Below, one piece after another: positions 23,986 to 34,969 of a stretch of DNA of 64,000 nt. The notes under the pieces are model-generated. The model was not told the origin of the DNA. It was given only the letters and a program-made list of their open reading frames with translations, and did no database searches. This stretch comes from Diplosphaera chodatii (taxonomy: Eukaryota > Chlorophyta > Trebouxiophyceae > Prasiolales > Stichococcaceae): NCBI GenBank assembly GCA_032358165.1, contig JAALGY010000008.1:1984001-2048000 (forward strand), written 5' to 3'. Numbering within the stretch: the stretch's first letter is position 1; each line of letters opens with the position of its first letter. The position numbers were made by a program, and so were the translations under genes.

Positions 23986-25327
23986 TCAGCCCACCAGCCA
24001 GCCTTCGATGCGCAGGTCGCAGGAGCAGTCGTCCTGCGGCGTGACCAGGGCATAGCCGATGATGACGTGCTGCGGGGCCGGCTGTTGCGTCGGGCCCCTA
24101 CGGAGCATACACACCAGTGCAAAGTCTGTGTTAGACACAGTAGCAAACGATCCATGTGGTCCATTTACGCCACATGCAAGATGGAAGTGCCTCGCACTCT
24201 ACAAGGCGGACTGAAAGGCGGGCGCACCTCACGGGGATGCCCTGCACCGGCTGCGAGGGGTTGCCAGGGTTGGCCCACTGCCCGCCGCTTGGCGGCACCG
24301 GCTGCTGCTGCTGTGGCTGGTGGCCCTGCGGCGGCGCGTGGCCGGCCGGGGGCGTGGCGCCGGATGCAGCCGCTGGCGGCGCAGATGTTGCAGCAGGAGT
24401 GGTGGACGCAGGCGTCCCAGTAGGCGGTGCTGCGCAGTTCACTAGATACTGTCGGAGCTGGGTCTCAAGCTTGCTTTGCACGCCTTGACACAACGACAAA
24501 GCTTACTGCCTGTTCTGCTTGTGCCAGATCATGACATGCAGCAGAGTCTTGTGCCAGTGGTGACTCAGACATGACCGCACCTGTTGCAGGTCCAGCACTA
24601 TTGTTTGCTGCAGCCTGCTCCCTAGCGTAGGCGGCCGCCTCGTCGAAGCGCTCCGCTGGGGCGGAGGCAGCCGCGTCGCCGGCCTCCGCAGGCTTTGACA
24701 GCCCCATCCTGTTGTGACCTGCTCTGCTACCCTCTTCTAGCCGAGCTTGGGCAGCACCCGGGTGGAGAGCACCGTGCAGGATCGCTGTGGACGTTGATTA
24801 CAATGGTGTATTGGGCAACAGACCATATGCTGCAACAGGATCACAGGAAAGACTCGGCACGGGGTGTACTTGCATTTCAAACCATGATCTCCCGTACATC
24901 AGAAATGCTGTTTGCTGCCGGGCTGCCTCTCAACGCATTACAACTGTAAGGATACATGTGTGCATTGGCAATGCGCTCAATGCACTTGTCAGAAGAGCTG
25001 AGACCTGCTGCACTGATGTGATCTTCCGCCCATTCGAGCGACTCTCAACCGCGCTTTGGGATGGCAATAGGCCCGCCGCGGTCCAGCAGTGCCCTGAACT
25101 GCGCCATCGTTGCCGCCTCCTGCAGAAAACGGTGTACAGCAAACTCGCTGCACACCAAAGCTGCCACCACCTGCTTGGCACGCTCATGCGGTGTGTTGGT
25201 GTTTTGACAGGTCACCCACCTTTGCGCCAACTTCCTCCAGCCGCTGCGCATTGTCTGCTGCCCGGGCAGCGCCAAAGCGACCCCGCCGCGCGGCTGCGGC
25301 CAGTTGCCTGTGTAGGGGCGTCCACAT
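23986..25327 (-). CDS. Uncharacterised protein with Pro/Gln-rich linker
   Basis: Not recognised. Exons 25327-25220, 25119-25050, 24784-24581, 24483-24228, 24097-23986 join in phase to 249 aa. The N-terminal third is basic/Ala-rich and helical (LAAAARRGRFGAARAADNAQ, MAQFRALLDRGGP); the middle has AERFDEAAAYAREQAAAN and KLETQLRQYLVN; then a low-complexity Pro/Ala/Gln/Gly linker of about 70 residues; then a short ordered-looking end (HVIIGYALVTPQDDCSCDLR) stopping at WLVG. The start codon lies only 32 nt beyond the stop of the SCI1-like gene on the same strand, leaving no room for a normal promoter. It may be the second cistron of a shared transcript. Confidence 0.55.
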
Positions 25328-25359
25328 GTTCACAGTCTGGTCAGCAGCAGTCCGTGCCA

Positions 25360-27476
25360 CTAATGCCAGCACGTTGAGCTACACAGCTGACCACGCGTGC
25401 GGCCTCCCTGCCGACGATATGGAGGCCTGCAGGCAGGCCAAGCGGACCCGAGTCAGGTGACTGCAGGCCAGCATCGCCCCCGTGAAGGCGGGCGCTCCGC
25501 GCACCTGGCCTGCGCTGCCTGGAAGCTGTCGCCGTCGCCGCCGCCCATCGGGTCGCCGCCCCCCGGCAGGTGCGTGACATCGGGGCTGGCCTCCCGGGCG
25601 CGCTTGTCCTCCCGCCTGGCCACCTTGGCCTCCACTCGCGCGTCCCTGCCACACCCAGAGACATGCCATACCATGAGACATCGCTTGGATTCAAGTTGGA
25701 CAGCGCTGGGCATCATCTGAACTGCCCCCAGACAAGAGGCAAATGTGTTCCACCAGCAGCAGGGCGGGTGCCGGGATCCAGACCGCCAAGGAAGTGTGAT
25801 GGGTGTTGCGGACGTGTTGCGAGTTGACTCCGGGGAAGTCAGACAGAGGGACCACAAGGTGTCACTGCACCTCCCTGCAAGAGGCGCACGGCCTGGTGCC
25901 CAGATAAAGGCAGGGTACAGCGCGATGCGCATACCTGGTGCCGGCTGTGGCGGCTGGCAGCATCTCGTCCAGGAGGTCCTTTTGCTCCGCCTTCCACTTT
26001 CGCCTCTCCACAGCGCGGCCCATCGCCGCTGCTTCCGCCGCTTCCCGCTCTTCCTCCAGCGCCGCCGCCATGCCCCGCACCACGTTCCCACTGCCGCTGC
26101 CATTGGCTGCGCTAAATATGCGGGGGTCAGTTGATGCGCCAGCTTGCGGCGCAGAGAGGTGGGTGGCTGTCCCGCATGCTGGGCCATCTTGTGGACGGTC
26201 CACACTGGCATCGCTCTGCCATGTCAGGATGCTGCTCAGCCAAGGGCACCTGCTGTGGCCAGCCGGCCCCAGGCGTGCTGCGTGCGCCGGAGGCTGCCGC
26301 CGTCCACGCCCGCATACAGCCGCGCCGGCAGCTTGCGTGCGTTCCACAGCTCCACGAACTCCTGCATGCGTTGCCACCTTACTTGCCACCTGTTAGGCTC
26401 ACACCAAGGACACGCAGGCTGTTGCTGACACGCTGGCAGTGGTGCTTGCTGCGCTGCAGAGTGCCCGTAGCTGTACAGAACGCAGCATGCAGATGTGCAG
26501 CACAGCTGTACCATGCTACATTGGTGTCAGCAGTGAATTGGTAGGCTTTCAACTGTACAAAACGCTTCGGTTCATAGATCGCATAGTGTGATGTTATGTT
26601 GCACGGTGCAGTCAGCATTGCTGCTACCGATGGGCACCTTGAACTTGTCTCGGGACGCCTCCGCTGTCAGCTCGTTGAAGTGGATGTGGTGGAGGTCCCG
26701 CAGCCAGGCGCTGAACTCCGGGTTCTTTGCAAAGTAGTCATCCTCGCTGATAGGCGTCACCTGCGAGTGCACCCCTTCTGTTGCTTGTGCGATGATAGTT
26801 GTGTGCTGCCGGCAACAGCGTGCAGCGGCAGGCACTGAGGCACAGGCTGAGCTGTAGCTCACCTCGACTTCTGGACCAGGAAGCGAGTTGTCCACCGAGG
26901 GCTGCGCACCACTGTCCTCCTTCAACCCTGCAAAAGCCATCAGCCATGCTGACAGGCACTCGTTGCTATGCGCAATCATCGCATCTACAGTAGAAGAGTC
27001 TTCAATGTGGGCTGCACCCATGCGACCATGCGAAGTCAGCTGTAACACGTACGCTGCTTTAGAAACTTTTTGGCTTCCTTCACACGACGCTTCTCTTCCT
27101 CTCGCTGCTTATCTTTGTCCTTGCTCTTGTCCTGCACAGTTGCACGGTTGCACGCCTACAGTGCCGTCTGCATCGCAAAGCTGCACACCAGGTGCAACTT
27201 CAGCCAGTTGCGCCAAGCTGATGCACTGCACCTTCTTGTGCTTCTTCTCCTTGTGCTTATGCTCCTTGCGATTGGGCTCTGAATCTGCGCTGGCGGGGAC
27301 CGGTGTCGGTGATTGCTTGCAGTCATGCAACGGTTGCTTCACAAGGCCAATGGTGCGGCATGTCCTGTTTGCTGACATTTTCATGCGGAAAGTTGAGGGC
27401 CACCTGAGTCGCTGCCAGACGGCGTGATTTTGCGCTTCTTATCCTTATCCTTATGTTTGGCCTTCTTGTCGCCCAT
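25360..27476 (-). CDS. SCI1-like (style cell-cycle inhibitor 1) nuclear protein
   Basis: Matches plant SCI1-type proteins, small Lys-rich nuclear proteins; tobacco SCI1 restrains cell division in pistil tissue. The algal role is unknown. Exons 27476-27404, 27284-27232, 27131-27053, 26927-26863, 26760-26638, 26361-26250, 26106-25935, 25645-25505, 25426-25360 join in phase to 294 aa. Seen: Lys/His/Asp/Glu-rich N-terminus over the first three exons (KAKHKDKDKKRK, KEHKHKEKKHKK), a likely nuclear signal; the conserved core SEDDYFAKNPEFSAWLRDL...HFNELTAEASRDKF followed by EFVELWNARKLPARLYAG; then a helical Glu/Lys segment (MAAALEEEREAAEAAAMGRA) and a Gly/Asp-rich end. Core match is good; the last exon frame is the least sure part. 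Confidence 0.78.
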
Positions 27477-28134
27477 GCTTTCAGTGAAGGAGTGCGAGGT
27501 TTGCAAGGTTCACGTTCTGCGGCAGCGCTGTAAATGTCGGCAATGTAGATGCTGCTGCTCAGCAGAACCCACACCCGAAGCGCCTGCTCTTCTGTGTCGA
27601 TCCGCACGCACGATGTATCTTTCTTGAGCCGATGTAAACTGAGAACGTCAAGTGTTGGCCTTGCGCCTTCGTGCTGGTTGTTGCAGCGTCTCAGCTGAAC
27701 GCTACAGGGCGTGCGCTCACATCCATGCATATGCGCATGTGCCCATGGCAGGGTGCAATTGCTGCAAATTCCGAGGCAAAAACTTGATCGTAGCACGCAT
27801 GCACACGTTGCCATCGCATGTCTGGCGGTGAGCGGCCGCCAGATCGCAGGGTTCTTGAATCCAGCAGAAGTGCATGCTGACAGATTGGGACAGCAATCAC
27901 GCACGTGGGGTTGCAGAATTGCGCTGCGCCGCCCACGGTGCCAATCAACAACATGATCTCGTCAATGATGAGACACCAGGTGATCTTACACATTCGGTGT
28001 GTACATTCGAAGAGGACGGCCACCGTGACGCCATGAAGTCTATGTCCATCTGCGGTGCATAAGAGCACTGATGCAATTGTCATCCAGTCATACAGACGCA
28101 ACACTTCACATCTACTTTGCGCAATGCTAGGGGA
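27477..28134. promoter_or_regulatory. Divergent promoter region, SCI1-like / class-3 lipase
   Basis: About 660 nt between outward-facing starts. No TATA box seen. A minus-strand open frame at 27691-28194 has no recognisable content. Confidence 0.4.
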
Positions 28135-31100
28135 ATGCCATGGGCCCGCACGCCCTGCAGCCACAGCCAGCAGCAGGGCACTGCCAAGCGACATGCTTGG
28201 CGCACTGCCGCCTGCAGCATCGGCGTGCAGCCGCCTCGTGGCACACAGACAGATGGCTGTCGCGCCTGCACCACCCTCAGTTCAGCAGTGAGGTATGAAA
28301 GTCCGGACAACCACCAGTTGCCCTAGATAACTTGTACGCAAGGTGATAGGTGCAGAAAGCATCCAGAAGGGCTACAGTTGATGTGTACGCTTGCATGTTG
28401 GCTCGCTTGCAGGCCCCGAGGAGGTCTAATCAGCGCCAGCGGCATTCACAATGGATCGCACCATGTGCTGGTGGTGCTGACGGCAGCGGTAGCAGCGCGG
28501 CCGCGGGCCTGAAGGAAGCGGCAGCCAAGGCGGAGGACAGCTTGAGGCAGGCTGGCCGCTCCGCCCAGCAGGCGCTACAGGACGCTGAGCAGCAGGTTGG
28601 CTACCTGCTGTTTTGAATCATCAGCATGGTAAGGATGCTCATACATCAGCCTCTGATATGGGGCCCCGCTGTCAAGGCTGTGCATCGATCAACATTAGGC
28701 ACGTGCTTTCAGCGGCATGCTGAAACCATGACCTACCGCCTGCTGTTCGATCATGAAACGAAGCACTCAGCAAGTGTCCTGGCGCTGCTCTCAGCACAGC
28801 GGCTATGTGCATGTCGCCCATGGATGGGCGGAAGACACAGGCACATTGGTCACTGCAGGTCAGGGAGAAGACGCGGGGTGCCGACGACATTCCCGACTTC
28901 CACCTGCCAACTGCTGTGGCCATGGGTGTCTGCTCCTTTGAGGCAAGCGCCACCTTCTGCAGCTGATTATCCTCCCTTACCACTTGCTATCGGATGAGAT
29001 GGTCTTCACTAGATGGTTGGGGCCAGCATGTAATTTGTGCTCCGTCATGATGCCCCTGCTCTGGGACGCGATGTGCATGGGCTCAGGCTGCCTCGGCTCA
29101 GCACATGGCTTCACACTGCCTGCAGGCGTACAACGACCCCGGCCGCATGGAGGGCGTCGCAGAGTGCAGCGAAAACGGCACGGAGACAGTGTACATGGAC
29201 CGGACCTTCTTGTTAGAGCGGGTCCAGGGCGTGCTGCAGGTGCCATTGGAACTGCCTGCTGCAGTTATGACGTGCAGAATCATATCACCGCCATCCTGAC
29301 ATGGGTTTCACATGGACCATTTGAGGATGGCATCTCTTGCAGGTGCACATCCGGTGGGGTGCCGGCCTGCTGCCGCCGCAGCAGGACGATGACGCCGAGA
29401 CACAGCAGCATCACTCAGATGGCAGTCAGCAGCAGCGCGACGGGCAGCAGACCGAGCAGCAGCAGGCCGAGCAGCGGGATGCGGCAGCAGAGGAAGACAG
29501 GCAAACGAAGAAGCAAAGAAAGAAGGCGGCAAAGGGGCTCAGGCCCTACTGCACCGTGGCCGCGGGGCCGGCCGCCTGCGTCAGCCGCCCTGCCACCAGC
29601 GGCCGCGATGCGCAGTGGCGGGAGACATCGTTTCTGTACATCAGGTGGGCATCCGTCCCGCCTTGACCAGCGAAATTAAAAGAGGTGGACGTCTGGCAGC
29701 TGCCCGGGCATAATCTGACATAGACTAAAGCAAAACTTTTGGTCACATGCTGTGTCACATCAACGACACGCCTCGCACGCCTAGATTGCCTGCAGGGATG
29801 TAGACACGCCGCTCAGGGTCAACGCGTTCGACGCCAACAACAGCGATGAGGACCCGGCGCTGCGGCAGCCCATTGCGCAGGCAGACACGCCCCTGCAACC
29901 GCTGTGCGACGGTGCGTGCTGTTGCCAGACGCAGTTGACAGCCCGGAGTGCCTTGGCGTGTGCCAACCTGGGCACTAGCTGCAGGGCTTCAAAACACCAC
30001 AACCTGCAGACCACACCCACTTCAACAGCCGAACGCGTGCGGGCTTACCCGCGCAGCATGTTTTGTCAAGCCGCAGGATGCGGACCACTGCCGTTCATGT
30101 GCACTTTGTGATGCGAGGAAGTCACTCAAGCATACCAAGCTGTGCAGGCGAGGTTCACGACGTGCAGCTGGACCTGGGGCCTGCGGGCCTGGTGGACCTG
30201 AGCGTGCAGTACGAGCCGCTGACCGAGGAGCTGCTGGACAGCCTCGCGGGCCGGGTGCGGCACGGGCATCACTCCTTTGCTTCCACACAGTGCACTGACA
30301 GTCATGTCGCCGAGGATAGCTATTGCGGAGGTGTAGGCAGCAGGTGCCGTATCTGGGCAGCGATCTGAATCGCAGGCGGTCAACCAGATGATCACCGACG
30401 ACTGGTCAGACGATGAGGGCGGTGACGAGCCCCTCGGCAGCTGGTTCCCGCAGGTGTGGTTCGGTCCAGACCATGCTCCTGCACCTCCTGCAGCCCGCTG
30501 CCGTCTTCATGGCGCCCCACCAGCCCGTGTCCCTGCATCCGCAGCATGCGCACACGTCCACCATTGGCATGTGCTGCACAACGTTGCTCTGGTTGCACTG
30601 CAGGCGCGTGGGCTGTGGCAGGCAACAGGCGGCAAACTGTTCACAGAGGACAAGCCACGCATCCAGTCAGAGTACGCCAACCTCATTGCGCAGAACAACC
30701 CGCCAGACAGGTACGCATCGTTGCTGGCCTCACTTCCCGACTATATTTCAAGTGGTCAGTGTTGCTCAGGGTCGGCCGTTATGTTGCCACTCTGCTACAA
30801 GAGCACATCTCCACAATCGAAGGTCAAGGTCTTCAGCTGTGTGTGAACGTCGATGCATCTCGCCTGTGGCAAGGTTCACCCTGCTGCAGGCCCGAGTTCA
30901 AGGAGTGGACGCAGCTGCTGGAGCGGGTGGTCAGCCGGGAGCTCACCACGCGCTCGGACCCGCTCGCCTTCATAGCCAACGCCGACACGGACACCGAGCT
31001 GTGGGTGTACCGCAACCAGCAGGAGCGCGACCTCGTGTTCGCCTTCAGGTGCGCGCCCGAACTGCCTGCTGCCTACTGGGTGTGCCGTCTCTCTGACTGT

Positions 31101-34100
31101 ACGGTCTGTTCCACATGAGCATGCCGGCTGCAAGGACCGACATGCTCGAGTCGCGACGCGCTTACCACTTGTGTGTTCGACGAGTCAAGACGCCATGACG
31201 CCTCAGCAAGGGCGTGTGCGCGACTGCTGGGCAAGGCAAACAGTCTTAAAAATGGCTCCTGAGCAGGGGCACCTCGTCGCCGAAGGACATGATCACGGAC
31301 ATGTCGGTGGAGCTGCAGCCGTTTTCGCCGGGCGAGGCGCCCGCGCAGCCCTCGCCCGCCAAGCTGGAGGAGGACATCGCCGGCAACAGCAAGCTGGCGC
31401 CCGTGCTGGACAAGCTCAGGGACCTGGAAAACTTCGTCGGCAAGCTCAGCGGCGGTGAGTGCGCACCGGGCGCCGACGTAATTTCGTCTGCTTCAGCTGT
31501 GCTTCAGGCCTGTGTACACACGTTTGAGTGAAGCAGTGGCATATGGTGAATGCACGGTATTTCTTGGCAACCCGCTGCTGAAGGTCGCAGTGACGCTGTG
31601 CAGGGCGACTCAGCAAGCTGGGCCTCGCCAAGTGGTTCACATCGCAGGCGCAGATGCTGTATGCGGCGGAGCATGACGAGGTGCGCACCTGGGGCCTGGC
31701 GCAACTGCAGCACTGCCCACACAAGGCCAGCACCCAATTTAGTCCACACCGTATTCTGTGCGACAGGTGTGGTGCCACAAGGGCTTCTTGACGGCATACC
31801 GGTCGGTGGCGCCGCGGCTGCTGGCACTCGCGGAGGAGGTTACTGCAGGTGCGGCAGGCTGCTCTTCTAAACTACACGGGCTCCTGGCCTAAATGTAACC
31901 CTCAACTGAGTGCCCTCACTGCTGTGCCTGCATTTGTTGAAGCCACTGTTGACCACCCGATTTGTCTGCAGGCGACAAGCCCTGGAGCATATACACCACT
32001 GGCCACAGGTGCTGCCGCAAGTCTGTGTGCTGAAGCCACGTCACGCCCGTGCTCTGCAAAGCAGCTCTGACTGAAATTTGACCGGCTGTTGTCTGCTGCC
32101 CGACTGCAGCATGGGCGGTGCACTGGCAACGCTGTTCGCTTACGAGCTGGCGCAACAGAAGTGGGACAAGGTGCCCGCCCCGACAGTAGTTTCCTCTGCG
32201 TGGCAGTGCACACACATCCCGGGTTGAGAGGCTGTCGTCAAACACCGCTTCCAGGCTGTGCGCTGCTGCAGAAGGAGCACTCTCATCCTTTCAGGCATGG
32301 TGCAGGCACCGAGACCGGAGATCTACATGTATGGCTTTGGCAGCCCGCGCGTCGGCAACATCCCTTTCGCCGAAAAGTTCGACGAGCTGGTGTTCAACGC
32401 CTGGCGTATCTCAAACCTGAACGACATCGTGACAAAGTGAGCTGTGAAGTGCAGCCCCACCCTGTAGCATTGCAAGTGTTTGCGCCGGACTCTGCACACG
32501 TGGCCTGTTCCCCCTCGTGGCAAGAGGTGCACCCAGCCGTTGTCGCACAGGCTCACCTGAACGACTGACCACACACATGCACGTGGTGCCAAGGGCCGCA
32601 GGCTCGCGCGCGGTGGCAGGCAAGCTTGCCCATGGATTCTTGTGTAATCTGGTTGGTGCACCGCTGCAGGGTGCCCAGCCTGCTTGGCTTCAAGCACGTG
32701 GGGGTGGAGGTGCGGCTGGTGGGGGACGGCAAGGTGGCCGTTAAGCGCGGGACATTCGGTGCGCCGGTGCCTGACCCTCCAGCCCCCGCCTGGACATGCT
32801 GCGACGCCAGCTGGGCTGCGGGCTGCCGCCTGCATCCACGCGGCAAACTGTGTGTCCCCTGCACAAGCCGCCTGCATGGCACGTCCTCGTATGACGTGTT
32901 GCGTGCTGCTGCAGACGAGGTGCGGGAGGGCGCCGCCTTCGGGGACCTGCTGGACAAGATCAGGGGTGCGCCGCATGCTGCGCCCTGTCCCGAGACAGGC
33001 TTCTGACATTGTTACATTGAATTTGTCACGACACCGCATGTTGCTGCCACCTGCATGTGGCACCCTGTCCCAAGGCGGGCCCCCAACAGCACCGCACCAG
33101 CGCCTGTCTGCTGCCGGTGTGCAGACGGCGCGTTCGGCGAGGACAAGCAGCTGCAGGCGGAGTTCCGGGGGCTGGTGCAGGCGGAGATGGAGACCGCCAA
33201 GGCCCTGTTCAAGGGCAAGGCCATCAAGGAGCACATGGAGGACTCCTACTGCGAGATGGTCGCGGTGCGCCGCTGCAGTGTGTCCGTTCTGCATGGCTGT
33301 CGCACACACTTCTAGGTTCGTAACTGTGAGGCGGTTTCCGTCCGGGAAGCTTGCCATGGTGTACATGTAACTTCACAGCCATGCTTTCCTGCAGTCCTGA
33401 TGGGCTGCAGGACGACTGTGCTGTATCCCAACAGTTTGCAACGCCAGGCAGCAGTGTCTGGGCTGCCGTTGTCAAGCTGGCCATCTGCAGGAGGAAAGTC
33501 ATTCCTGATGCGTATCGGCCCCTGTTTAGGCTGCCGTCAAGGCCGGCGGGGATGAGTGCCAGGCGGTGATGGTGGCGCGTGACGTCATCGAGGAGGCTGC
33601 GAAGGAGGAGGGCGTGGACGTGGAGGAAGCGGCCAAGCAGGGCAGCGGCAGGAAGCAGGGCGGCGGCAGAATTCAGGATGGCGAGGAGGAAGCCGCAGCA
33701 GACGCCGACGGCGCCGGCGCCGGCGGCCGCACCAGCAACGGGTGCGTGCGCCTGGATGGCGACAACTTGTTGGCGACAGCATGTCACCTTGGCTGCTGCT
33801 CACTTGCAGCTGCTGCGATGTTGGACGACAGTCTTGTCTGTGGCAGATATTGTTCGCCCATATCTGCGGCAATCCCAGTGGCCATTGCATGAGACGCAGG
33901 CGGGGTGCAACTGCGGGGGCGATCGGCCGCGGTGGTGAGGGGCGTCGGCGGCGGGACGACGAAGAAGATGAAGGCAAGTATAGTAGGTGCTTCGTCAGTC
34001 CCATGGAGATGTATCACCATGCCACGATGCATTGCGCTTGGTCGGGTCTCAACTTGTGACAATTACCCAAGCAACAGTGCGTGCCCAGCACCCATGCTGC

Positions 34101-34439
34101 CTGCTGCGCTGCTGTCTCCAGTGCACCCTCTGGATCTGATCTGCAGCCGAGCGCTGCTTTGCGGCGCCTGATGCAGCTCTATGATCCGTCTCGTTCTGCG
34201 GCTGCTGACTGAGGGCAACTGCCAGCACGGTGGCCATCTGCATGACGTCGCTCTGCTGTGCAGATGAGAAGTCAGACGAAGACGATGATGACGACGACGA
34301 AGAATCCGTGGAGTCACTTGATTCAGCAGACTCTAGCAAGGCCAGCTCGCTGGCAGGCAATGCTGGCGGCGGGGACTACAGCGACGATGGCGGGGATGCA
34401 GGGGATGGCGGTGGTGATGGTTGGGACGGTGGTGACTGA
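28135..34439 (+). CDS. Class-3 lipase with N-terminal C2-like region, putative plastid enzyme
   Basis: Predicted triacylglycerol/galactolipid lipase (alpha/beta hydrolase, Lipase_3), resembling Arabidopsis C2-lipase proteins such as At4g13550. Twenty-three exons (28135-28292, 28487-28595, 28859-28942, 29126-29239, 29343-29644, 29796-29911, 30148-30254, 30376-30453, 30604-30710, 30770-30838, 30890-31048, 31267-31454, 31604-31680, 31767-31848, 31972-32008, 32110-32170, 32306-32436, 32670-32758, 32915-32965, 33125-33264, 33530-33741, 33900-33973, 34264-34439) join in phase to 906 aa. Seen: Ser/Arg/Cys-rich transit-like N-terminus; amphipathic helix GLKEAAAKAEDSLRQAGRSA; C2-like LRVNAFDANNSDED and VDLSVQYEPL; oxyanion-side LVFAFRGTSS; nucleophile elbow TTGHSMGG (S596); D656 in NLNDIVTKVP; H669 in FKHVGVE. 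The C-terminus is Asp/Glu then Gly/Asp-rich. Two introns (after 28942 and 33973) begin with GC. Catalytic triad intact; lipid substrate unknown. Confidence 0.88.
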
Positions 34440-34969
34440 GCTAGCTGGGTGCAGTTGGAGTATCCATTGCGAGACGCATGCCTTTGGGTTGGCAAGCTTG
34501 CGGTTTGCTGCACCATAGCAGTATACTGATGGGCCCATTGTGGCTGACATGCAAGCAGCCAAAGCTGGCTGCAATTTTGTTACTTCAGAGTGTGGTCAAA
34601 GGTAGTCATCAGGGTTGGCACAGATTACATGTAAGAGCAACTTGAGGATGGTCTGCATATAGTGGTGCCACATCAGTGATATTAAATATACTGCTTGTGA
34701 TTTGTGTTGATACAGCACCCTGGGATCCTTTAAAACCTTTTCCATCAGCGGCACTGACATCCGGTAACTTTTGCATGATCAACATTCATACTGCACAACG
34801 TGCACGGCAGGACCAACAGCACAGTTCACCTGTCGAGCAGCCAGGTTTAGGGTGATAACCATCGACACCACTATGTCTGCTCGAAGACAGGAATCGCACT
34901 GCGTCTCGCGACAATGCTATGACCTGATGCACCACCCCTGCAATCTATGTCGGGCTGTGTGTCCGACGC
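34440..34969. other. Intergenic, convergent 3' ends
   Basis: About 530 nt separating the stops of the lipase and the metallo-beta-lactamase-fold gene, AT-richer than its flanks, with a palindromic poly(A) signal near the middle (34625-34634). No gene seen. Confidence 0.6.
34625..34634. terminator. Palindromic TTACATGTAA, putative shared poly(A) signal
   Basis: The 10-mer reads the same on both strands and contains TGTAA in each direction: 3' of the lipase stop by about 190 nt on the plus strand, and 3' of the metallo-beta-lactamase-fold stop by about 335 nt on the minus strand. One site could therefore serve both convergent genes. Confidence 0.5.

Noticed and set aside
27691..28194. Minus-strand 167-codon frame in the SCI1/lipase gap
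   Set aside because: Overlaps the lipase first exon, Cys/Arg-rich, no motif.
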